Below, one piece after another: positions 47,401 through 53,286 of a DNA stretch of 64,000 bases. The DNA is from Pseudomonas sp. ABC1 (GTDB lineage Bacteria > Pseudomonadota > Gammaproteobacteria > Pseudomonadales > Pseudomonadaceae): positions 62,001 to 126,000 of the forward strand of contig NZ_CP058349.1 of NCBI RefSeq assembly GCF_013395055.1, given 5' to 3'. The translations under genes were made by a program, and so were the position numbers. Position 1 is the first letter of the stretch, and each line of letters starts with the position of its first letter. The notes beneath the pieces were generated by a model. It saw only the letters and a program-made list of their open reading frames with translations, was not told the DNA's origin and searched no databases.

Positions 47401-50250
47401 AGTCGTGACGTCACGAACTATGCAATGGATCTGGCGATACATCTTGGGGCCACGTTGAACATTGAATTTATGTACCTGCGTGATCGCTTCATTCCTCAGG
47501 ATGTCTCTCGAATAGTCGAATCCTTCGAACATTTGCTGCAGGCACTGCTTGGAAATGCCGATGGCTATCTGGGCAGTCTGCTTTTATTGCCTGAGGCAGA
47601 AAAAACCGAAGCAGATACTTCTCCGGGCATTCCATCCTTAGTCGAGCTTATTACCTCTCAGGCTCAGCGATCACCTCAGGCAATTGCCGTGAGGTGCGCC
47701 GGGGACAGCATGACTTATAAACTTCTGGAGCAGCGTGCTGGAAAACTTGCCAATATTCTACAAGCTCGGGGTATTGGGCTGGAAAACCGTGTCGGAGTAG
47801 CGCTGAATCGTTCGCTGGAGTCTATCGTTGCCTTTTACGCGGTGCTCAAGGCGGGAGCCGCCTATGTGCCCTTGGATATCGACTACCCGACGGAGCGTCT
47901 CGATTGGATAATTCGGGACTCGGAAATGTCGTTGCTGCTAACTCATTCCGATCTCGGTGCACGATTCAGTGGGGCATATGCCATCGATATTCTGGAAATC
48001 GATCGGCTCGGGGAGTGTGCTATTCCTTCTGCCTGGCCAGTAGCTGCACTCAGTCCCGACAGTCTGGCCTATCTGATCTATACCTCGGGGTCGACTGGGC
48101 AGCCCAAGGGCGTGGCGGTAAGCCATGGTCCCTTGAGCATGCACTGCCAGGCCATCGTCGAAAAGTATGGGATGGAGCAGGAGACTCGTGAACTGCTCTT
48201 TATGTCCTTTGCTTTCGATGGCGCCCAGGAGCGCTGGCTGTCGGTATTGCTCAGTGGCGGCGAGATGGTCTTGCGTGATCAACAACTCTGGACACCTGAG
48301 CAGACACTGCAGGTACTGCATGATAAAGCCATCACTATTGCCTGTTTCCCTCCGGCTTATCTGCGGGAGCTTGCCGAGTGCGTAGCCTCGTCTGATAAAG
48401 CACCGCCCAAGGTGGATACCTATTGTTTCGGTGGCGATGCGGTCGCCGAGGCGACGTTCGAGCTAGTCAAGTCCGAGCTGCGTCCGCGCTACCTGACCAA
48501 TGGTTATGGCCCTACCGAGACAGTGGTGACGCCGCTACTGTGGACAGTAGATGCTCATGCGCAGCAGTGGTGTGGTGGCCCCATCGCGCCCATCGGCGCA
48601 GTGGTTGGTGCGCGTGAACTGTATGTGCTGGATACGCAACTCAACCGGCTGCCCGACGGGGTCGCAGGCGAGCTATTTATTGGCGGACAGGGATTGGCAC
48701 GCGGCTACCACGCGCGTCCTGGGTTGAGCGCCGAGCGTTTTGTGGCCGATCCCTTTTCAGTCGGTGGTCGACTGTACCGAACCGGCGACCTTGTCCGGCT
48801 GCGTGCAGATGGGGTCTACGAATACCTGGGGCGTCTTGATCAGCAGGTCAAGATTCGTGGCTTCCGCATTGAGTTGGGGGAGGTCGAAGCGCGTTTACGC
48901 GAGCAGGCGGATGTGCGGGACGCAGTGGCTATAGTCTGTGGTGGCGAGGCGGATCGGCAACTGGTGGGCTATGTCACGGCTCATGGCCTGCCGCTGGGGC
49001 GAAACGAGGCACTGAGAGAGCGTCTGCGCGGATGCCTGCCGGACTATATGGTGCCGACGCAGATCATGGTGCTGGAGTCCTTGCCGGTGAGCCCGAATGG
49101 CAAACTGGACCGCAAGGCGTTGCCAGAGCCTGACTTCAGTGGTTGTGAAGAGCTTTATGTGGCGCCGCGCAATGCGCTGGAAGAACAGTTATCGCGTATC
49201 TGGGCCGAAGTGCTCGGCGTCGAGCGAATCGGTGTGACCGATAATTTCTTCGAGCGAGGCGGCGACTCGCTGCGCAGCCTGAAAGTCATCTCCAAGGTCC
49301 GGGCGTTGAAAATCGAAGGTTTCGAATTGAAGCTGCGTGATCTTATGACCCGTCCTTCGATCGCGGAACTTTCCGGTTTCAGCGATAGTGCGGCGCAGCT
49401 GAATCCGCTGCTACTGCTCAACCGCCAAGTGGCCTCGGTAATACCACTGTTCTGCATCCATGCAGGCTTCGGTACGGTGTTCGACTATGAGCCGGTTGCT
49501 CGCCGTCTTGATGGCGTATGCAGTATTTACGGTTTGCAATGCCGTATGTTGCTGGATCTTGGCTGGCAGGATGAATCGCTGGCCGCGATGGCCATTGATT
49601 ATGCGCAATATATCCGCCAGGCCCAGCCTTATGGTCCGTATCGTTTGATGGGCTGGTCCCTGGGAGGAGTCCTTGCGGTTCTGGTCGCCGCGGAGCTTGA
49701 GCAGCAGGGGCAGGAAGTGGAATTTCTGTCATTGGTTGACAGTTTCATTCCCCCTGGAACGGGATTTGCCGAGGAGACGCATGGTGATGAGGGTGACTGG
49801 CGGCACGATCTGCAAGGGTTTATCCATTCCCTGTATGGGCGTGTAGTGGAAGAACTACCGTCTTCCTTGTGGGACAAGACCTGCGAGCCCACGCTGGAGC
49901 TTCTTGCGGATGTCTTTACTGGGTTGAACCTGGCATCGGCTTCTCCCTCCTGCGGAGAGGCGAGGGAATTCGATGCTGAAGACTTGGCCCAGGCCTTTAT
50001 TGTGGGGATGAGGTTGAGAGCTTTGTCTTCGAAGGCTATCTCCATGCCGGTGCTGAAGGCGGTAGTGAATGTCTGGTGGGCGCAGAGCGAGGCTCATGCT
50101 CGGCATAAATGTTTTGAAAGTGCCCTGGGTACGGAGGTCGTGAGCTTATGTGTCGATAGCGATCACTACAGCATCTTGAAAGATTACGACTTCTTGGTTG
50201 CACAAGAAAGAATCCTTTCCTGCGCCATAGGTGTGGAACAGGTAATTTGA
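38440..50250 (+). CDS. Terminal pyoverdine-type NRPS, 3 modules plus thioesterase (CAT-CATE-CAT-TE)
   Basis: 3936 residues. Landmarks by residue: C1 178, A1 654, T1 1037; C2 1225, A2 1705, T2 (LGGDS) 2100, E2 2284; C3 (HHILMDG) 2757, A3 3216, T3 (RGGDS) 3606; thioesterase with GWSLGG (Ser about 3740) and catalytic His in DSDHYS (about 3909). Pockets as read: A1 DLTKIGHVGK (aspartate), A2 DVWHVSLIDK (serine, made D by E2), A3 DGECCGGVTK (basic or hydroxyornithine type, almost the same as NRPS2 A1). The thioesterase releases the finished peptide, by hydrolysis or cyclisation. The start ATG overlaps the previous stop and has a GGAGG site. Module 3 shares less with the other modules than modules 1 and 2 share with each other. 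Confidence 0.92.
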   Translation: MSMDAAISIARRFVTLPLDKRKVYLGKMYEENISPANLPLPPVQSLFNSIPLSYAQQRQWFLWQLEPESTAYNMPTALRFKGYLNIGALRASFEALIARHESLRTTFRQEGEQALQIIHPKIDFALLQERLEDTSEELIQSKVEEEVAEPFDLEQGPLIRIKLLWLAEDDHVLILTLHHIVSDGWSMPIMVDELVQLYEGYRTGQQVTLPELPIQYADYAIWQRNWMEAGEQERQLAYWKEQLGEEQPVLELPTDRPRPAIQSQEGANFSVSLNDDLAQSLKQLAQQQGVTLFMLLLASFQSLLHRYSGQDDIRVGVPTANRNRVETERLIGFFVNTQVLKAEFDLDTTFSGLLKQVQQTALGAQAHQDLPFEQLVEALHPERSLSHSPLFQVMYNHQTQVRGESRCLSGLTVEGLSWDGNTTKFDLSLDTFEHGHGIAASLNYATDLFDRATIERLAKHWLNLLQGIVKAPSQRIAELPLLSSEEQQQIIYDWNRTEASYPSDQCIHQLIEAQVKETPDAVAVVFGDKELTYQELNKKSNQLAHKLRELGVGPDVLVGIAVERSLEMVIGLLAILKAGGAYVPLDPEYPHDRLLYLIENSGIQLLLAQEYQQDRLPIPTLCLYLDKSGLDVYSQENLANFAQPANLAYVIYTSGTTGMPKGVAVSHGALENYVNSIGQCLPLDAIQSMAMVSTPTADLGHTVLYGALCTGKKLHLLDKETVLDAEAFASYIQVYEVDAVKIVPSHLGVMLSLGRQVLPRRCLILGGEVCPPSLLSRIVALAPGLTVFNHYGPTETTVGVLAGEMKGAPHLGWPLGNTGIQLLDDDLQIVPDGVCGELHISGAGLARGYLGRPALTAERFVPDLSNSSGRRTYRSGDRIRRTRDGELLFAGRKDSQVKIRGYRVELAEIESLLRTFPGVGNVCVNIVEEQAQQLAAYLVPELALDEQAQQAFLDEVRQLLKRALPGHMIPTYLMILDTLPLTPNGKLDRKALPKPDASQLQQEYVAPQSELEQQIASIWADVLKVERVGLRDNFFELGGHSLLAIQVISRIRQDLNIEQPLRTLFEAPMLEDFAAHIGQGVSNTTPAFQRVDRTQTLLLSYAQQRQWFLWQLEPESTAYNMPTALRFKGDLNIGALRASFEALIARHESLRTTFRQEGEQALQIIHPKIDFALLQEKQEDTSEELIQSKVEEEVAEPFDLEQGPLIRIKLLRLAEDDHVLILTLHHIVSDGWSMPIMVDELVQLYEGYRTGQQVTLPELPIQYADYAIWQRNWMEAGEQERQLAYWKEQLGEEQPVLELPTDRPRPAIQSQEGANFSVSLNDDLAQSLKQLAQQQGVTLFMLLLASFQSLLHRYSGQDDIRVGVPTANRNRVETERLIGFFVNTQVLKAEFDLDTTFSSLLKQVQQTALGAQAHQDLPFEQLVEALHPERSLSHSPLFQVMYNHQTQVRGESRCLSGLTVEGLSWDGNTTKFDLSLDTFEHGHGIAASLNYATDLFDRATIERLAKHWLNLLQGIVKAPSQRIAELPLLSSEEQQQIIYDWNRTEASYPSDQCIHQLIEAQVKETPDAVAVVFGDKELTYQELNKKSNQLAHKLRELGVGPDVLVGIAVERSLEMVIGLLAILKAGGAYVPLDPEYPQERLTYMMEDSGIQLLLTQSHLQEQLPISNHIKTIVLDQGNESLRDYSGVNPENIVRPENLAYVIYTSGSTGRPKGAANSHAGLVNRLIWMQKAYELDTVDTTLQKTPFSFDVSVWEFFWPLITGARLAMAQPGDHRDPVRLIETIHRHKVTTLHFVPSMLQAFMANEQVESCTSIKRIVCSGEAFPVELALQTLVRLPKAELFNLYGPTEAAIDVTHWTCRPEDQSGIPIGQPIDNLKMHILIGSFSPAAQHVAGELYLGGVGLARGYHQRPALTAERFVPDPFDQSRLGGGRLYRTGDLARYRTDGVIEYVGRIDHQVKIRGFRIELGEIEARLQEHEAVREAVVIDIEGPSGKQLAAYLVSTGDQTADVEQQSELRTSLRDYLKEVLPDYMVPAHLLFLDKLPLTPNGKLDRKALPKPDVSQLQQEFIAPQSELEQQIASIWADVLKVEKVGLTDNFFELGGDSIISIQVVSRARQAGIRFTPKELFQHQTVQGLASVATCGEEGGLQIDQGPVTGEALLLPIHQQFFEEDIPERHHWNQALLLKPGKDLNAESLEQAIRALVVHHDALRLSFTQDVNRMWTACYHPVAEPQLLLWQSEVQDEAELEALCNEAQRSLDLQGGPLIRAVLATLADGSQRLLLAIHHLVVDGVSWRVLLEDLQMAYGQLQADQTIKLPAKTSSTKAWAEHLQTYANSEALQQELGYWATQLADTQSELPCDNPEGSLQGLYAASAQTRLDRTCTQQLLQQAPAAYRTQVNDLLLTALARVIARWTERSDVLIQLEGHGREELFEDIDLTRTVGWFTSVFPVKLSPTGTLDGSIKGIKEQLRAIPHKGIGFGALRYLGEAPAQQALAQLPVPRITFNYLGQFDSSFAQEQDDGEEAFLAPALESPGASQSEQAPLGNWLSINGQVYGGELSLNWSFSREMFREETIQYLAREYAEELRILIEHCISEDNSGLTPSDVTLAGLSQEQLDTLPVMAREIEDIYPLTPTQQGILFHSLQDDVYVNQTSVPVNGLDIERFIAAWKAAIKAHSILRTSFHTGGLLSEPVQVVHRMAEMDLQVLDWHHLNHGKSLDRIDQQAAKDRQHGFSLSHAPLMRLTLVQFSDQQHLIWTTHHILMDGWSTSQLIGEVLARYAGQAVEPIKYQYSDYLAWLQRQDAGSSERFWMEKLDTLPGPTLLADNLAKPDTNSGGHAALYLNWDIARTESLLIFAKRLKVTPNTVIQAVWLLLLQRYTGQSTVCFGATVSGRPVDLPGMDKVLGLFINTLPVIQEALPEQQVGQWLQQLQDYNLDIRSHEHSSLADIQRWSGYAGQPLFDSIIVFENYPIGERLQQGVAETISFGQAKSRDVTNYAMDLAIHLGATLNIEFMYLRDRFIPQDVSRIVESFEHLLQALLGNADGYLGSLLLLPEAEKTEADTSPGIPSLVELITSQAQRSPQAIAVRCAGDSMTYKLLEQRAGKLANILQARGIGLENRVGVALNRSLESIVAFYAVLKAGAAYVPLDIDYPTERLDWIIRDSEMSLLLTHSDLGARFSGAYAIDILEIDRLGECAIPSAWPVAALSPDSLAYLIYTSGSTGQPKGVAVSHGPLSMHCQAIVEKYGMEQETRELLFMSFAFDGAQERWLSVLLSGGEMVLRDQQLWTPEQTLQVLHDKAITIACFPPAYLRELAECVASSDKAPPKVDTYCFGGDAVAEATFELVKSELRPRYLTNGYGPTETVVTPLLWTVDAHAQQWCGGPIAPIGAVVGARELYVLDTQLNRLPDGVAGELFIGGQGLARGYHARPGLSAERFVADPFSVGGRLYRTGDLVRLRADGVYEYLGRLDQQVKIRGFRIELGEVEARLREQADVRDAVAIVCGGEADRQLVGYVTAHGLPLGRNEALRERLRGCLPDYMVPTQIMVLESLPVSPNGKLDRKALPEPDFSGCEELYVAPRNALEEQLSRIWAEVLGVERIGVTDNFFERGGDSLRSLKVISKVRALKIEGFELKLRDLMTRPSIAELSGFSDSAAQLNPLLLLNRQVASVIPLFCIHAGFGTVFDYEPVARRLDGVCSIYGLQCRMLLDLGWQDESLAAMAIDYAQYIRQAQPYGPYRLMGWSLGGVLAVLVAAELEQQGQEVEFLSLVDSFIPPGTGFAEETHGDEGDWRHDLQGFIHSLYGRVVEELPSSLWDKTCEPTLELLADVFTGLNLASASPSCGEAREFDAEDLAQAFIVGMRLRALSSKAISMPVLKAVVNVWWAQSEAHARHKCFESALGTEVVSLCVDSDHYSILKDYDFLVAQERILSCAIGVEQVI
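38608..40211 (+). repeat. 1.6-kb C-A segment of NRPS4 module 1 (copy 1)
   Basis: C domain and N-terminal part of A1. It is repeated at 41749-43352 (offset 3141) with few differences, for example Tyr/Asp after FKG and Gly/Ser in TFSGLL. The NRPS2 module 4 C domain (27300-28400) is also close. Confidence 0.85.
41749..43352 (+). repeat. 1.6-kb C-A segment of NRPS4 module 2 (copy 2)
   Basis: Second copy of the segment at 38608-40211. Identity stops inside the A domain, before the specificity-determining region, so module 1 (Asp) and module 2 (Ser) still differ in substrate. Confidence 0.85.
44151..46150 (+). repeat. 2-kb A-T-E segment of NRPS4 shared with NRPS2
   Basis: C-terminal part of A2, T2 and E2 of NRPS4, closely matching 21941-23940 of NRPS2 (offset 22210). 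Short diverged patches near 44330 and 44560 give it a mosaic look. The match ends abruptly at 46150 near the end of E2. Confidence 0.8.
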
Positions 50251-50256
50251 TCGAAC

Positions 50257-50276
50257 GCCAGCCTTTGCAGGCTGGC
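50257..50276 (+). terminator. Small hairpin between NRPS4 and the esterase gene
   Basis: 7-bp stem GCCAGCC/GGCTGGC with a TTTGCA loop, 6 nt past the NRPS4 stop, followed by TCTTGA. It is too weak and T-poor to be sure it terminates; it may only dampen read-through into the esterase. Confidence 0.35.
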
Positions 50277-50293
50277 TCTTGATGGAGCTGAGT

Positions 50294-51259
50294 ATGCCTC
50301 TGGATCCGGATGTCGAAGCATTTCTGGAGTTGGTCGAACTGGGAAAAATGACTGGAAAAGCTGTACCCATGCACCAGCTCAGTGTCGAGCAGGCGCGTCG
50401 TGAGTTTGAATTGAGCGCGGAATTGCTTGATCCCGAACTGCCGCGAGGTATTGAAATCCAGTCGTACCGAGTGCCATTGAGAGATGGCGAGTCAATTGAG
50501 GCCAGGTTCTATCGAGGGGTTCTGTCTGAAAAAGAAAAGTGCCCAGTCATCCTCTATTTTCATGGTGGTGGCTATGTTGTCGGCAGCTTGGACTCCCATG
50601 CCTGTGTCTGCCGTCGGCTGGCGCTGGCCAGCGGTTTTGCGGTTCTGGCGCCTGCTTATCGCTTGGCACCGGAGCATCGTTTTCCAACGGCAGTGGAAGA
50701 TGCAGAGGATGCGGCCGGCTGGCTGGTGGAGCAGGCAGAACAATTGGGACTGGACAAGGAAAGAGTCATTGTCGGTGGCGATAGCGCTGGTGCGACATTG
50801 GCAACGCTATTGGCAAGCGGTAGCGGAAGTGTAGGGACGCAGAGAACCGCATTCAGGCCTACTGGGCAACTGTTGTTCTATCCGGTGACGGATGCCTCAA
50901 GTGTTTACGAGTCTTTTCGGGAGTATGGGGAAGGTTATCTGCTGGAGAGTGAGACAATGGACTGGTTTTATCAGCACTATCTTGACTCGAGCGCGCAGAG
51001 ACTGGACTGGCGAGTTTCTCCATTGCTTGAGCCTGTTAAGGCATGCCCTGTGCCAGCTTATATACGAGTCGCAGAATACGATCCATTACGCGATGAGGGG
51101 AAGTTTTATGCGGACGCTTTATGGGGTAAGGGTGGGGAGGTTGATTTCGAGGTCATGGAAGGCTTGACTCATGACTTCTTAAGAATGTCTGGCGTGACCG
51201 ATAGGGTTCAGGGAATTTATAGCGACGTGGCTGATTGGCTAAAGGCTCGTTGTAAATAG
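50294..51259 (+). CDS. Alpha/beta hydrolase, hormone-sensitive-lipase-family carboxylesterase
   Basis: Predicted cytoplasmic serine esterase of 321 residues from ATG at 50294. A GGAG site (50284-50287) lies 6 nt before that ATG; another ATG at 50282 would add four residues. The oxyanion motif HGGGYVVG is at about residue 90 and the nucleophile motif GDSAG has Ser at about 164. Asp in AEYDPLRDE and His in LTHDF complete the triad. The family hydrolyses short acyl esters, and some members deacylate or tailor secondary metabolites. It is codirectional with and 43 nt past the terminal NRPS, so probably the last gene of the operon. The NRPS already has a thioesterase, so a tailoring or ferri-siderophore-ester hydrolysis role is possible but unproven. 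Confidence 0.85.
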   Translation: MPLDPDVEAFLELVELGKMTGKAVPMHQLSVEQARREFELSAELLDPELPRGIEIQSYRVPLRDGESIEARFYRGVLSEKEKCPVILYFHGGGYVVGSLDSHACVCRRLALASGFAVLAPAYRLAPEHRFPTAVEDAEDAAGWLVEQAEQLGLDKERVIVGGDSAGATLATLLASGSGSVGTQRTAFRPTGQLLFYPVTDASSVYESFREYGEGYLLESETMDWFYQHYLDSSAQRLDWRVSPLLEPVKACPVPAYIRVAEYDPLRDEGKFYADALWGKGGEVDFEVMEGLTHDFLRMSGVTDRVQGIYSDVADWLKARCK

Positions 51260-51266
51260 GCTGTAG

Positions 51267-51293
51267 TGAACCGCCCCGGCTTTTGTGGAGGCC
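51267..51293 (+). repeat. Terminal inverted repeat of the IS3-family element, left
   Basis: Begins TGAACCGCCCCGGCTTTTG, 7 nt past the esterase stop. It pairs with 55265-55291 with one mismatch over 27 bp. Confidence 0.88.
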
Positions 51294-51305
51294 ATTTCGT
51301 TTAAG

Positions 51306-51444
51306 TCAGGCTGCCATGGCCTGACCTGCTTGTTGCTGGTAGAAGTTTGCCTCAGGCGTGACATACCCGATTGAGCTCAGCAGGCGCTGGTGGTTGTACC
51401 AGTGCACCCACTTCAACGTCGCCATCTCAACAGCTTCGCGGCTC
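51306..51444 (-). pseudogene. IS3-family transposase orfB, C-terminal fragment
   Basis: The minus strand encodes SREAVEMATLKWVHWYNHQRLLSSIGYVTPE, the conserved C-terminal end of IS3-family OrfB transposases, with a stop at 51306. Its upstream continuation (NALAETINGLYKAELIYRQSWKSR) lies on the other side of the IS66-family insertion at 53213-53286. The last 8 bp (51437-51444) are the target duplication of that insertion. Confidence 0.85.
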
Positions 51445-51475
51445 GTAAGCGTACGGGGAACACGCCTTACGCAGG

Positions 51476-52446
51476 TTAGCCAGCCATCCATTGATGGGGC
51501 AGTAGCTGCTCAATCTCTCTGGCCTTCTGCGTCGGCAACCGCATCAGCACATTCTTAAGATACGCATACGGATCATGCCCGTTCATGCGCGCCGACTGGA
51601 TCAGGCTCATGATCGCCGCAGCCCGTTTACCGCTGCGCAGCGATCCAGCAAAGAGCCAGTTCGACCTACCAAGCGCCCACGGCCTGATCATGTTTTCGCA
51701 GGCGTTGTTATCGATGGGCACAGCACCGTCATCCAGGTAGCGCGTCAGCGCTACCCAGCGTTTCAAGCTGTAATCCAGTGCCTTGGCTGTGGCCGATCCC
51801 TCGGGCACAAGCGCGCGTTGAGCGATCATCCACTCATGCAACTTTTCAGCGATGGGCACCGCTATTTCTTGGCGTAATCGCCAGCGATCTTCATCGCTCA
51901 TGTCCTTGGCCTGCCGTTCGACTTCGTACAAGCCGCCGATGGAGTGCAGCGCTTGCTCGGCCAACTGGCTTTTGTTCGCCACATGCAGGTCGAAAAACTT
52001 GCGCCGGGCCTGGCGTGTAATCCAGTTTCTCGCTGACGTCTTCGCCAATGCGTTGAAGCTGGCAGCCGCAGGCACACTCGGTGTTCTCCGGCTCGTGATG
52101 AATAACGGTACGTGGGAACTGCGGTGGCAACGGGGCGCGCTTGGGTTGTTGGCGTGGTTCGTCCGGTGCCGGGGCGGGACGAAGGGCTTTCAACTCGGCG
52201 TCTATGGCTTCAAGGTCGGTGTTGAGCAAGTCATCCAGCAAGCGGCCTTGCGCCGGGCTGATCTGCTCACTGCGCTTGGCAAACTTGTGGCGTTTGAGAA
52301 TGGCGATCTCGTGAGAGAGCTGCTCGATGACGGTCTTGTCGCGGCGCCTCTCTCGGCCCATGGTGTCGACCTTCGACAGCAACTGCGCAGCGAGTGCGCG
52401 CAGTTGATCGGGGGGGCATCTGGTCGAGATTGGGCGAGGAGGTCAT
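51476..52446 (-). pseudogene. tnpC: IS66-family transposase tnpC, frameshifted and internally deleted
   Basis: The N-terminal part starts at ATG 52446 (MTSSPNLDQMPP), then runs out of frame at a run of seven C (G on the plus strand, near 52410). It continues in another frame with LLSKVDTMGRERRRDKTVIEQLSHEIAILKRHKFAKRSEQ and ends at SEKLDYTPG. The sequence then jumps, near 52015 and with a change of frame, to ARRKFFDLHVANKSQ and the C-terminal end (NNACENMIRPWALGR). Compared with full-length relatives, roughly 200 residues of the catalytic core are missing, so the product cannot transpose. Confidence 0.88.
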
Positions 52447-52496
52447 GCCGTGGATTTTACCAACGCAACCCTCCCGACACAGCTAAAAGACCCGAT

Positions 52497-52832
52497 TCAG
52501 AGCAACGTAATTGCGCCGTTGGCGCCAACCCGCTGCCAAGGCAGGCCCAGTACCAGCGCTTGAAGTTGTTCGGTGTCGAGTTCAACTTCATGGCCTCGAT
52601 GCATACCAGGCCACTGAAACTTGCCCTGGTGCAAGCGCCGTGCAGCAAGCCAGATACCCACGCCGTCGTGCACCAGGACTTTCATCCGATTGGCGCGGCG
52701 GTTGGCGAACAGATAAGCGCAGTGCGGCTTCGCCGCACCGAATACGGTGACCACGCGGGCGAGGGCTGTGTCCGTGCCGGCACGCATGTCCATGGGCTCG
52801 GTGGCGAGCCAGATGGTATCGATGCGGATCAT
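52497..52832 (-). CDS. tnpB: IS66-family accessory protein TnpB
   Basis: Intact 111-residue frame with the family signatures MDMRAGTDT, LFANRRANRMKVLVHDG and GIWLAARRLHQGKFQWP. It overlaps the end of tnpA in ATGA (52829-52832), as in intact IS66 elements. The accessory protein is needed for transposition in some family members. With tnpC destroyed it has no partner here. Confidence 0.88.
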   Translation of the reverse strand: MIRIDTIWLATEPMDMRAGTDTALARVVTVFGAAKPHCAYLFANRRANRMKVLVHDGVGIWLAARRLHQGKFQWPGMHRGHEVELDTEQLQALVLGLPWQRVGANGAITLL

Positions 52833-53125
52833 TGCGAAAGGCTGCGGATAAAGCGGGCGCAGCCGCCAGGGTCGGAGATCGGCCAGCTCACAGTGACTGT
52901 ACCCTGCTCGGAGGAAATATCGATGCGAGCGACATCCTGCCGAGCTGGCATCGCCACAGCGGTCTCAAGCTTCAACGGTATAAATGCAGGCAAAGCAGAA
53001 GCTTTCCGGTCCCGGTAGAGCGGGATCCATTTGCGAACCAGGTTGGCGTTGATACCGTGCCGCAGGGCTACGCTGGCAATCGAGATACCTGGGTGCAGGC
53101 ATTCCTGAACAACCTGGGCCTTGAA
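52829..53125 (-). pseudogene. tnpA: IS66-family tnpA with a stop near its 5' end
   Basis: The minus strand reads FKAQVVQECLHPGISIASVALRHGINANLVRKWI, then VTVSWPISDPGGCARFIRSLSQ, typical of IS66 TnpA/TnpS. Immediately before FKAQ is an in-frame TAA (53126-53128), where relatives have a short TYSPE-like stretch. A small deletion there most likely created the stop. The region just upstream forms a 12-bp inverted repeat GATGGTGTCCAC/GTGGACACCATC. Confidence 0.75.
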
Positions 53126-53212
53126 TTAAGTGCGATGGTGTCCACGTATTTTTAGGTGGACACCATCGTCCTTAATCTGGGGATTCTGAAGGTGTGTTCG
53201 GCAGACGCCTAC

Positions 53213-53286
53213 CGCGGCTCTTCCATGACTGGCGGTAAATCAGCTCGGCCTTGTACAGCCCGTTGATGGTTTCGGCCAAGGCGTTG
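53213..53286 (-). pseudogene. IS3-family transposase orfB, middle fragment
   Basis: Encodes NALAETINGLYKAELIYRQSWKSR on the minus strand, a stretch of IS3-family OrfB just past the second catalytic Asp. It lies between the IS66-family element (left, duplication 53213-53220) and the IS110-family element (right). The next part, ending GDSYD, resumes at about 54555. Confidence 0.82.

Larger units (their letters stand above)
51445..53212 (-). mobile_element. IS66-family insertion sequence, internally deleted
   Basis: Related ends (GTAAGCGTACGGGGAACACGCC-like at the left, GTAGGCGTCTGCCGAACACACC-like at the right, read inwards) are flanked by an exact 8-bp direct repeat CGCGGCTC at 51437-51444 and 53213-53220. 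Eight base pairs is the usual target duplication of this family. It carries a tnpA, tnpB, tnpC set on the minus strand. At 1768 bp it is shorter than the usual 2.4-2.7 kb because tnpC has lost its middle. It is inserted in the IS3 orfB. Confidence 0.88.

Noticed and set aside
53133..53170. GATGGTGTCCAC/GTGGACACCATC inverted repeat as an insertion-sequence end
   Set aside because: It lies inside the IS66 element in the 5' region of tnpA and is not flanked by a target duplication; more likely a local rearrangement or hairpin.
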